Of a stretch of 7,541 bases of DNA, positions 1 to 5,953 are shown in pieces. This DNA comes from Treponema sp. (GTDB taxonomy: Bacteria > Spirochaetota > Spirochaetia > Treponematales > Treponemataceae): assembly GCA_016282455.1 (NCBI GenBank), contig JAEEKM010000339.1:1-7541 (forward strand), written 5' to 3'. The notes beneath the pieces are model-generated. The model did not search any database, was not told where the DNA came from, and was given only the letters and a program-made list of their open reading frames with translations. Made by a program: the position numbers and the translations under genes. Position 1 is the first letter of the stretch. Every line of letters starts with the position of its first letter.

Positions 1-1110
1 GAACTTCCAACCCAGAGTCAGCTTGATGAGTTTACTCAGTTCCTTGGTGCCCTTCGTGTTCTTCCTCCAAACTTTACCGAAGACATGATTATGAAAGCAC
101 CTTCTGCTGACATTATGAATAAAATTGCACGCGGTGTGCTTGCCTCTTACTCCTACGACAATGCTCCTGAAGAAAGAGCCATTCCAAATCTTCTCCGCCA
201 GTGTATTGAACTTATTTCCAGACTGGGTACCCTTGCCGCTTACGGTTATCAGGCAAAGAGACGTTACTACGACGGAAAGAGCATGTACATCCACAATCCG
301 GATCCAACCCTTAGTACTGCAGAAAACTTTCTGCGCCTTATCCGTGCAGACAAAAGTTACACCCGTCTTGAAGCAGAAATTCTTGACCTTGCCCTTATTC
401 TTCACGCAGAGCATGGTGGCGGTAATAACTCCTCCCTTACCATTCACGTGGTTTCTTCTGCAGACACTGACACTTATTCAGCCGTTGCTGCTGCAGTCGG
501 TTCCCTTAAGGGTAGACGTCATGGTGGTGCAAACATCCGCGTTATGGAAATGATGGATGACATTAAGGCAAATGTTTCTGACTGGAGTAATGAAACAGAA
601 ATAAAAGATTACCTAAGAAAGATTGCAAACAAACAGGCCTTTGACAGAACCGGTCTTATCTACGGACAGGGACATGCCGTTTACACAATCAGTGACCCGA
701 GAACTACTCTTCTTAGAAATAAAGCCGCAGAACTTGCAAAAGTAAAGGGCATGGAAGAGGAATTCCATCTTTACAATCTGATTGAAAAACTTGCCCCCGA
801 AGTTCTTTACGAAAGAATCGGTGACAGAAAGAAAATCTGTACCAACGTTGACTTCTATTCAGGCTTTGTTTATTCAATGCTCAACATTCCTCGTGAACTC
901 TTTACTCCTATTTTTGCAATTGCCCGTATTGCAGGATGGAGTGCCCACCGCATTGAGGAAATTGTTGCCGGCGGAAGAATCTACCGTCCTGCTTACAAGA
1001 ATGTTTCCGGAGAAAGAACTTATGTTCCAATCGATGACAGGGTTGTAACAGAGCACGGAAGCGTTCCCGAGAAGAGCGACGAGATTGTTACTTCCGGCCC
1101 GTCAGACTAA
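1..1110 (+). CDS. gltA: Citrate synthase, 5'-truncated by the window edge
   Basis: Condenses acetyl-CoA and oxaloacetate to citrate in the cytoplasm. In an anaerobe this probably feeds 2-oxoglutarate and glutamate synthesis. The frame is open from base 1, so the gene starts upstream. About 369 residues are visible and, for a family of roughly 430-450, perhaps 60-80 are missing. The ATG at 85 is internal: the preceding codons already read as family sequence (LPTQSQLDEF, then LRVLPPNF). The catalytic triad is recognisable: His in HAEHGGGNNSS (base 412), His in GQGHAVYTISDPR (base 673) and Asp in NVDFYSGF (base 850). The substrate-site segment GRRHGGAN has Arg where GPxHGGAN is usual. After YVPIDDR there is a polar tail of about 18 residues that I do not expect in the family. 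The gene converges on aroA and ends just before a strong hairpin. 2-Methylcitrate synthase activity cannot be excluded from sequence alone. Confidence 0.93.
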   Translation, partial: ELPTQSQLDEFTQFLGALRVLPPNFTEDMIMKAPSADIMNKIARGVLASYSYDNAPEERAIPNLLRQCIELISRLGTLAAYGYQAKRRYYDGKSMYIHNPDPTLSTAENFLRLIRADKSYTRLEAEILDLALILHAEHGGGNNSSLTIHVVSSADTDTYSAVAAAVGSLKGRRHGGANIRVMEMMDDIKANVSDWSNETEIKDYLRKIANKQAFDRTGLIYGQGHAVYTISDPRTTLLRNKAAELAKVKGMEEEFHLYNLIEKLAPEVLYERIGDRKKICTNVDFYSGFVYSMLNIPRELFTPIFAIARIAGWSAHRIEEIVAGGRIYRPAYKNVSGERTYVPIDDRVVTEHGSVPEKSDEIVTSGPSD

Positions 1111-1127
1111 TTTGTTGTAAAAGTTTC

Positions 1128-1174
1128 AGTGAGGTGTTGATTAACTTTTGTTAAACAGCACCTCACTTTTTTTT
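1128..1174 (+). terminator. Rho-independent terminator after citrate synthase, possibly bidirectional
   Basis: Arms at 1128-1145 and 1150-1167 form an 18-position stem closed by a TTTT loop. Seventeen positions pair (one of them G-U) and there is one A-A mismatch. The GC-rich base AGTGAGGTG/CACCTCACT pairs perfectly and is followed directly by a run of T to 1174. It lies 17 bases after the citrate synthase stop. The T-run overlaps the aroA stop codon (1173-1175), which is on the other strand. Read in the aroA direction the same stem is followed only by a broken T-rich stretch (GAAACTTTTAC), so termination of aroA here is plausible but weaker. Confidence 0.92.
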
Positions 1175-2552
1175 ATTTGATTTCTACAAATTCTGCGCCG
1201 ATTGAGTTCATGCTTTCGTAAAAGCCGGGGAAACTTACGCTGCAGCATTCTGCATTTTTAACGATTACCCTTTCACCTTCATTTAATGCAAGTCCCAGAC
1301 AGGAAAGACTCATTGCCATGCGGTGGTCATGATAGCTTTCTACAGTAGTGCCGTGAAGGTTAAAGCGGGGGTTAGGACTTCCGTCTGCAAGAAGAGGCGA
1401 GTGTCCGTGAATGACAAGAAAATCATCTCCTGCTTCTACTGAGGCGCCGAGTTTTGTAAGTTCCGTAACAAGAACAGAAAGTCTGTCTGTTTCCTTTTTG
1501 CGGCACATGGCGGCATCTTCAATAACAGTGGTGCCTTCTGTAAAACAGGCGGTAACTGCAAGGGCACAGACTGCATCAGGGAAGCCTGAAATGTTTATGT
1601 GAAGTTCATTACCTTCAAGTTTTTCTGTACTGAGGCGGCCGATTCCGTTTCTGCTTTTTTTACCACCCCGAACCCGAAGAGTTTCTTTTTCTTTGTTCCA
1701 TTCAATGTCTGCCCCAATGGAAGTGAGAATGGAAACTATTGCATCATCTCCCTGGGTTCCGCTTGAGTCAATGTTTTCAATCGTAATGTCGCTGTCTGTA
1801 AGCAGGGCTGCAATTAGGGGGAATGCAACTCCTTCCCAGTCACTTGGAATGGTTGAGTCAAAGGCATTAAAACTTTCCGGAGGAGTTACCTGAATCTTTT
1901 TAAAGTCCGGACTGATGGAAACTTTTGCTCCCGTTTTTTCAAGCCACTTCTGTGTCATGGTTAAATAGGGAGTTTCCTTGGGGTCGCTGAGTTCTATGTT
2001 CAGACTGCCTTTCATAAGAAGGGCTGCCATCATGAGACCCGTTATGTACTGACTGCTTACGCTTCCGGGTGTGCGCACTGTGTTCTTTGTTGAGATGGGA
2101 CCTTTAACAATCAGGGGGCATCCTTTTTCGCCGGGGCGTGCAATGTAGGCTTCGGCTCCCAGCTGTTTTAAAACATCCACCACATGGTCAACTGGACGTT
2201 TTCTTATGCTCTGGTCTCCTGTAAAAATACTCCAGCCTTCCTGGGTTGCGGCGATGGGGGCAAGAAAATAGAGGAGTGAACCTGAGTTTCCTACATTTAC
2301 TACATCCTGCGGCAGGTGAAGGTTTTTTCCCGCTCCCTCTACAATCCATTCATTTTCCGTGAATGTAACGTTTGCCCCGATAAGGGGAATTGCATTTGCA
2401 GTACTTTTGCAGTCTGCACTGGGGAGTGGGTTTGAAATGTGAGATGTACCTTCTGCGAGGGTTGAAAGAATAAGGGCGCGTATGGTGTGCGACTTGGAGC
2501 CTGGAACAGTAATGTGCCCGCTAAGGCTTTGCCTTTTTGCGACTATGTTCAT
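1173..2552 (-). CDS. aroA: 3-phosphoshikimate 1-carboxyvinyltransferase (EPSP synthase)
   Basis: Sixth step of the shikimate pathway: joins phosphoenolpyruvate to shikimate 3-phosphate on the way to chorismate. At 459 residues it is slightly longer than the E. coli enzyme (427). Visible motifs are VPGSKSHTIRA (Lys20, Arg25), RKRPVDHVVDVLKQLGA (Arg119, phosphate contact), SVSSQYITGLMMAAL (Ser166-Ser167-Gln168), FPDAVCALAV (Asp326, catalytic aspartate position), RKKETDRL (Lys353, Glu354, Arg357) and HDHRMAMSLS (Arg411). Two usual basic positions look changed: the GNAGTxxR loop reads GNSGSLLYF (Tyr95 in place of Arg) and the C-terminal K-T/S-F-P motif reads SVSFPGF (Val439 in place of Lys). The ATG at 2552 is the first start after an in-frame stop. 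Its GGAG is only two bases away, so translation may be coupled to the OmpA gene ending 24 bases upstream. Family assignment is firm; kinetic properties are not predictable. Confidence 0.96.
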   Translation of the reverse strand: MNIVAKRQSLSGHITVPGSKSHTIRALILSTLAEGTSHISNPLPSADCKSTANAIPLIGANVTFTENEWIVEGAGKNLHLPQDVVNVGNSGSLLYFLAPIAATQEGWSIFTGDQSIRKRPVDHVVDVLKQLGAEAYIARPGEKGCPLIVKGPISTKNTVRTPGSVSSQYITGLMMAALLMKGSLNIELSDPKETPYLTMTQKWLEKTGAKVSISPDFKKIQVTPPESFNAFDSTIPSDWEGVAFPLIAALLTDSDITIENIDSSGTQGDDAIVSILTSIGADIEWNKEKETLRVRGGKKSRNGIGRLSTEKLEGNELHINISGFPDAVCALAVTACFTEGTTVIEDAAMCRKKETDRLSVLVTELTKLGASVEAGDDFLVIHGHSPLLADGSPNPRFNLHGTTVESYHDHRMAMSLSCLGLALNEGERVIVKNAECCSVSFPGFYESMNSIGAEFVEIK

Positions 2553-2560
2553 GGCTCCAT
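2549..2560 (-). other. Three-codon mini-ORF overlapping the aroA start
   Basis: Read on the minus strand, ATG GAG CCA TGA (2560 to 2549) encodes Met-Glu-Pro and its TGA overlaps the aroA ATG in the arrangement ATGA. The GGAG inside it is the only Shine-Dalgarno-like string before aroA but sits two bases from the aroA ATG, too near for a normal site. The overlap could help ribosomes reinitiate on aroA, or it could be chance. Translation of the mini-ORF is not demonstrated by anything in the sequence. Confidence 0.25.
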
Positions 2561-2576
2561 TTTATTGTGTTGCTTT

Positions 2577-3938
2577 TTATCGGTCAAGTATGGTTATTTC
2601 AACACGGCGGTTTTTTGCTTTACCTGCTTCCGTTGCATTAGAGGCAATCGGTTTTTTTGCACCGAAGCCCTGGGTAAAGACATGGTATCTGTCCCTCACC
2701 CCAAGCTGAATAAGATAATCTGCAACAGACTTGGCCCTCTCTTCCGAAAGTCTCTGTCTGACTTTTTCAGTTCCCGCAAGGGCAGTGTGTCCGCTCACAA
2801 GAATGTCATTGGAAGGATAGGCTTCAAGAATTTTTGCAATCTGCCTGATTTTTTCTTTTTCGCTTTCTTCAAGCACAGCACTGTCTGCCTTAAATTTAAT
2901 GTTTTCAATAGAAAGGGTTAGTCCCTTGTCGCTCTGCTTAACGGTAACGTTTTCTATTCCCATGCTGTCTACTTTCTTCTGCACTTCGTTCACGTTTTCT
3001 TTTGTGCTGATTCTCTGAAAGTCAGTTACTTCTGCATGGGCAGTGCCGCGGAATTCAAAAATGTTTCCGTAGGAAGTTTCCATGAGTATTCTGAAAGATT
3101 CCTTGTAGTGGTCAATGGCACCTTTTTCTGCATCCCAGTAAACGAGTTCATCACTAAAGCCCATCATTGCAACAGGGTAGTCCATGTATTCCATTCCGGC
3201 AGGCGGAGTGGGAGTGTCAAAGTTCATGGTGTACTTTACCTGAATGACGTGCAGTCTGGAACTTTCTTTTGACACTACCTGATTGTTTTTTTTCTGAGTC
3301 ATGCTTGACTGTGCATAGCTCATCTGCTGAACTTTTTTCTTTTCTTTTTCAAGAGTGCCAAGATAGGTGTAGGTTGCAGTGAAGGGAACTTTGTAGGGAG
3401 TGGGAACATTAAAACCCTTTCTTAAGTCATGTGCTTCGTGGCCGTCTGCAGTCCAGCTTTCTCCGGGGGCAACTGCTTTCTTTGGAAAAGAGGGAACATC
3501 ACGTACGGTAGGCATAAAGTATTCGTCTCCGATTGTGTAAACGCCCTGTGCATCTCTCTGGAAAACGCTGTGGTATTCTTCTCCCCAGGTGAACTTTGCA
3601 CCGGTAAGACTTCCTGTGGAATCTTCGCTTGTCATAAAAGTGCTGTCGTGGGTGGCGCTTCCCTTGCCGTCTGTGTCTGTTACATGAGTGGTCACTCGGT
3701 TTACGATTGTTGCCCTGTGGTCAAGCACCATGTTTACGTAAACGTCTTCGTTCACGGTAGAGAGAATTCTATAGGAGTCCCCCTTCTGATATTTAAATGC
3801 GAAAGTAACAGCTTCTCCTGTGGTGTCGTAGGTTTCATTTGCAGACTGGGCGTTTGCAGCTACAGTTACCATTGCAGAAACAAAAAGTAATGCAAAAAAA
3901 ATCACCCCTTTTTTGGGTGTAACTCTATTCATTTTCAT
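2577..3938 (-). CDS. Exported OmpA-family envelope protein
   Basis: 453 residues from the ATG at 3938, chosen because a purine-rich ribosome site (3948-3957) lies nine bases upstream. The longer reading from 3959 would use that site as codons and has no ribosome site of its own. Residues 1-30 are a signal peptide: basic MKMNRVTPKK, a hydrophobic core, then an ANA cleavage motif after residue 30. Residues 31 to about 310 are a polar, probably beta-rich region with no motif I recognise. Residues about 340-451 are a complete OmpA C-terminal domain with LSEERAKSVADYL, GFGAKKPIASN and GKAKNRRVEI. The family normally grips peptidoglycan. Here the GHTD aspartate is Ala386 and the Asn of NxxLSxxRA is Arg393, while the partner Arg401 is kept. 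No lipobox is seen, so it is probably periplasmic or outer-membrane associated. It might be related to T. pallidum Tp0624, which I recall as another treponemal protein with a C-terminal OmpA domain, but I could not check this. It leads a unit with aroA. Confidence 0.88.
   Translation of the reverse strand: MKMNRVTPKKGVIFFALLFVSAMVTVAANAQSANETYDTTGEAVTFAFKYQKGDSYRILSTVNEDVYVNMVLDHRATIVNRVTTHVTDTDGKGSATHDSTFMTSEDSTGSLTGAKFTWGEEYHSVFQRDAQGVYTIGDEYFMPTVRDVPSFPKKAVAPGESWTADGHEAHDLRKGFNVPTPYKVPFTATYTYLGTLEKEKKKVQQMSYAQSSMTQKKNNQVVSKESSRLHVIQVKYTMNFDTPTPPAGMEYMDYPVAMMGFSDELVYWDAEKGAIDHYKESFRILMETSYGNIFEFRGTAHAEVTDFQRISTKENVNEVQKKVDSMGIENVTVKQSDKGLTLSIENIKFKADSAVLEESEKEKIRQIAKILEAYPSNDILVSGHTALAGTEKVRQRLSEERAKSVADYLIQLGVRDRYHVFTQGFGAKKPIASNATEAGKAKNRRVEITILDR
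3894..3919 (-). other. Terminator-like hairpin inside the OmpA-protein signal-peptide codons
   Basis: On the minus strand CACCC (3919-3915) can pair with GGGTG (3907-3903) across a seven-base loop AAAAAAG. It is followed directly by eight T (3901-3894). A five-pair GC-rich stem plus T-run resembles a weak intrinsic terminator or attenuator about 20 bases into the reading frame. The codons Pro-Lys-Lys-Gly-Val-Ile-Phe-Phe explain much of the composition, so chance is a serious alternative. Confidence 0.3.
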
Positions 3939-3947
3939 AGTGCAGTA

Positions 3948-3957
3948 CCTCTCTCTC
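3948..3957 (-). promoter_or_regulatory. Ribosome binding site deciding the OmpA-protein start
   Basis: Minus-strand GAGAGAGAGG ends nine bases before the ATG at 3938. It supports that start over the in-frame ATG at 3959, which overlaps it, and over the ATG at 3932, which would be 15 bases away. Confidence 0.7.
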
Positions 3958-3976
3958 ATGGTCGGCAGAAACAGGC

Positions 3977-4005
3977 TTGAGGTTTAGAAAAAAATCACGT
4001 ACAAT
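3977..4005 (+). promoter_or_regulatory. Candidate sigma-70-type promoter giving a leaderless nuclease mRNA
   Basis: TTGAGG (3977-3982) and TACAAT (4000-4005) are separated by exactly 17 bases and match four of six and five of six consensus bases. Seven bases follow the -10 box before the ATG at 4013, so transcription would be expected to start at or next to that A. No Shine-Dalgarno sequence is present between the -10 box and the ATG. The TTG at 3977, which is in frame with the nuclease, is therefore better read as the -35 box than as a start codon. Confidence 0.6.
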
Positions 4006-4012
4006 CTTTACC

Positions 4013-4450
4013 ATGAATCTTGATTCCGTCTATCTGCTTGTAAAAAACAATTTTGCCCTTTCGGTTACAGTTTTTACTGTTCTTCTTTTACTTTTGTTTG
4101 TTCTGGGGCTGGTCATAGGCCGTCTTGTGCAAAAACTCAGTGACATAAAGTATGTGCAGAGGGAACGCGAAGATGCTGTTAAAAGAAGCCGTGCAGTTCT
4201 TGGAGGCCAGTTTGGGGAACAGCTTGCCCCCTATCTTCCGGATTTTCCCTGTAACCCGGGAGATGTGCGTTTTGTGGGTAAACCTGTAGATTACATTGCT
4301 TTTCCAGGAAGTGCAGAAGGTAAGGAAATTCGTGAGGTACTTTTAATAGAAGTAAAAAGTGGTGAAAGCCAGCTTTCGGAGCGGGAGAGGCAAATAAAAA
4401 CGGCGGTAGAAAAGGGACGTGTTAAATACCTTACCTACCGCCTGCCATAA
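4013..4450 (+). CDS. Membrane-anchored endonuclease related to archaeal Holliday junction resolvase
   Basis: 145 residues. One transmembrane segment (about 14-38, FALSVTVFTV through LGLVIGRL) is followed by a basic, probably helical stretch (about 40-62, rich in Lys and Arg) and a small PD-(D/E)XK nuclease domain. Candidate metal-site residues are Glu69 in GEQLAPYLPDF, Asp93 in PVDYIAF, and Glu113 with Lys115 in LIEVKSG, followed by the conserved-looking LSERERQIKTAVEKG. This matches the family described as predicted endonucleases distantly related to Hjc-type resolvases (COG4741, from memory). Positive charges just after the membrane segment predict that the nuclease domain is cytoplasmic, despite the family sometimes being called secreted. 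The ATG at 4013 is preferred over TTG at 3977, which would add 12 residues lying across a promoter. The true substrate is unknown. It is divergent from the OmpA gene and ends 13 bases from the convergent pncB stop. Confidence 0.82.
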   Translation: MNLDSVYLLVKNNFALSVTVFTVLLLLLFVLGLVIGRLVQKLSDIKYVQREREDAVKRSRAVLGGQFGEQLAPYLPDFPCNPGDVRFVGKPVDYIAFPGSAEGKEIREVLLIEVKSGESQLSERERQIKTAVEKGRVKYLTYRLP

Positions 4451-4463
4451 TTGTTTTAGAAAA

Positions 4464-5942
4464 CTAGCGTTTCTGGTTTTCCCTGATAAAGCCCATCTTG
4501 AGGTCTTTAAGTTTTTCGCTCATGGAAACCTTGTAGATGTGGGGGTTAAGAATGCGCTTGTAAGAGGCATCGAGTGTCTCTATTTCCTGCTGCATTTTGT
4601 GTCTGCTTAACTGAAGCTGTTCTGCTTCGGGAAGTCGTGGTTCAACCCTTTCACCTTTGGCAAGGCGTTTTTTGAGCATTGGCTTAATCTGTGCGGCACT
4701 GAAAGAGAAAGTTCTGTAGTCTCCCATGGGGTGATAGTAGCGGTATTCTTTTCCAGGCTCAATCACTTCGTCTTCCAGGGCGAGAATGTCTGCTTTTGCA
4801 AGACCGTTTGCATCAAAGAGACGCCATACGTTCTTAATGCCTGGGTTTGTTGTCTTTGCAGGATTATCGCTGAACTTCATTGCAGGAACCATCTTGCCGC
4901 TTGCCTTGTCATGACGGGCTGCGAGTTTGTAAACACCAGTAAAGCTGGATTCATTTCCGCCTGTGACCATGTGGGTTCCAACGCCCCAGCTTGCAATTGG
5001 AGCATTCTGAAGAACCAGTGTACTGATGATTTCTTCCGTAAGTTCATTTGAAACGGAGATGAATGCCTGAGGGAAACCTGCCTTGTCCAGTTCCTTGCGT
5101 ACTTCCGTTGTAAGGTAGGAGATATCACCTGAGTCAAGACGGACACCAAAGTTGTATCCCTGTTCCACAAGTTTTGCACCTGCTTTGATTGCATTTTTAA
5201 TTCCGCTTTTTAAAGTGTCGTAGGTGTCAATAAGGAAGATTGTTTTTTCAGGATAAATCTTTGCGTAGGCTTCAAAGGCTTCAAGTTCACTTGGGAAAGA
5301 CATGATCCAGGAATGGGCCATTGTTCCCATAACAGGTATGCCGAATCTTTTTCCAGCCAGTGTGTTGCTTGTTCCTGCTGCACCGCCAATGTAACTTGCT
5401 CTTGTTGCACTCATTGCTCCGTCGGGGCCCTGTGCACGGCGAAGACCAAATTCCATTACGTTTCCTTTTTTGCTTGCAAGCCATACACGGGCAGTTTTTG
5501 TTGCAATAAGGCTCTGGAAGTTCACGTGGTTTAACACCAGTCCTTCAAGAATCTGTGCTTCAATGAGGGGTGCGTGAATGCGGACAAGTGGTTCCTGTGG
5601 GAAGATGATTGAACCTTCTTCAAAAGAGTAAAGGTCGCCTGTAAAGCGGAAGTCCTTGAGGTAATCAAGAAAGCCCTGGTCAAAAATTCCCTGTTCTTTA
5701 AGGTAAGCAATATCGCTCTCGCTGAAACGGAATTCAGTGATTATGTCCAGCAGGGTTTCAATTCCTGCAAAAACAGAAAAACCTCCGTTAAAGGGCTGTC
5801 TGCGGAAGAACATGTCGAATACAACTTCTTCGTTCATGTTCTCTCTCCAGTAACCCTGAGCCATGGTAAGCTCATAAAAGTCAGTGAAGAGTGCGCTTGT
5901 GATGCTGTCGTTATAGAGGCAGCCGTTTTCTTTTGTTGCCAT
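4464..5942 (-). CDS. pncB: Nicotinate phosphoribosyltransferase
   Basis: Makes nicotinate mononucleotide from nicotinate and phosphoribosyl pyrophosphate, using ATP, in the Preiss-Handler route of NAD salvage. The 492 residues agree with the family length. Diagnostic segments in order are TDFYELTMAQGYW (residues about 20-32), EFGLRRAQGPDGAMSATRAS (about 164-183), GIPVMGTMAHSW (about 201-212, with His210 at the position of the phosphorylated histidine), FLIDTYDTLKSG (about 236-247), RLDSGD (about 268-273) and the phosphate-binding region WGVGTHMVTGG (about 319-329). The ATG at 5942 is chosen because GGAG lies six bases upstream. An alternative ATG at 5954 overlaps the hydrolase stop as TAATG and would add four residues (MEKK). 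It follows the hydrolase by 11 bases and is almost certainly cotranscribed with it. No strong terminator is seen at its 3' end. Confidence 0.96.
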   Translation of the reverse strand: MATKENGCLYNDSITSALFTDFYELTMAQGYWRENMNEEVVFDMFFRRQPFNGGFSVFAGIETLLDIITEFRFSESDIAYLKEQGIFDQGFLDYLKDFRFTGDLYSFEEGSIIFPQEPLVRIHAPLIEAQILEGLVLNHVNFQSLIATKTARVWLASKKGNVMEFGLRRAQGPDGAMSATRASYIGGAAGTSNTLAGKRFGIPVMGTMAHSWIMSFPSELEAFEAYAKIYPEKTIFLIDTYDTLKSGIKNAIKAGAKLVEQGYNFGVRLDSGDISYLTTEVRKELDKAGFPQAFISVSNELTEEIISTLVLQNAPIASWGVGTHMVTGGNESSFTGVYKLAARHDKASGKMVPAMKFSDNPAKTTNPGIKNVWRLFDANGLAKADILALEDEVIEPGKEYRYYHPMGDYRTFSFSAAQIKPMLKKRLAKGERVEPRLPEAEQLQLSRHKMQQEIETLDASYKRILNPHIYKVSMSEKLKDLKMGFIRENQKR

Positions 5943-5948
5943 TTTCTT

Positions 5949-5952
5949 CTCC
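5949..5952 (-). promoter_or_regulatory. Ribosome binding site deciding the pncB start
   Basis: Minus-strand GGAG, followed by AAGAAA and then the ATG at 5942. It lies immediately after the hydrolase stop codon (5956-5954) and would be inside the gene if the ATG at 5954 were used, which argues for 5942. Confidence 0.7.
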
Positions 5953-5953
5953 A

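Noticed and set aside
125..553. 142-codon second-frame open reading frame inside citrate synthase
   Set aside because: An overlapping frame of a gene with intact catalytic motifs; no independent start signal or protein motif.
2487..2921. 144-codon plus-strand open frame opposite aroA and the OmpA gene
   Set aside because: It spans the junction of two well-supported genes on the other strand, has no ribosome site or recognisable motif, and its composition is what antisense reading of those codons gives.
3429..3890. 153-codon plus-strand open frame opposite the OmpA gene
   Set aside because: Cys- and Val-rich shadow of the OmpA-protein coding strand, with no recognisable protein features.
3977..4012. 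TTG start adding 12 residues to the nuclease
   Set aside because: The TTG is the first part of a good -35 box, there is no ribosome site before it, and the added residues show no family features.
4015..4026. GAATC-TT-GATTC inverted repeat at the nuclease start
   Set aside because: Five-base arms inside coding sequence are expected by chance, and nothing else suggests an operator here.
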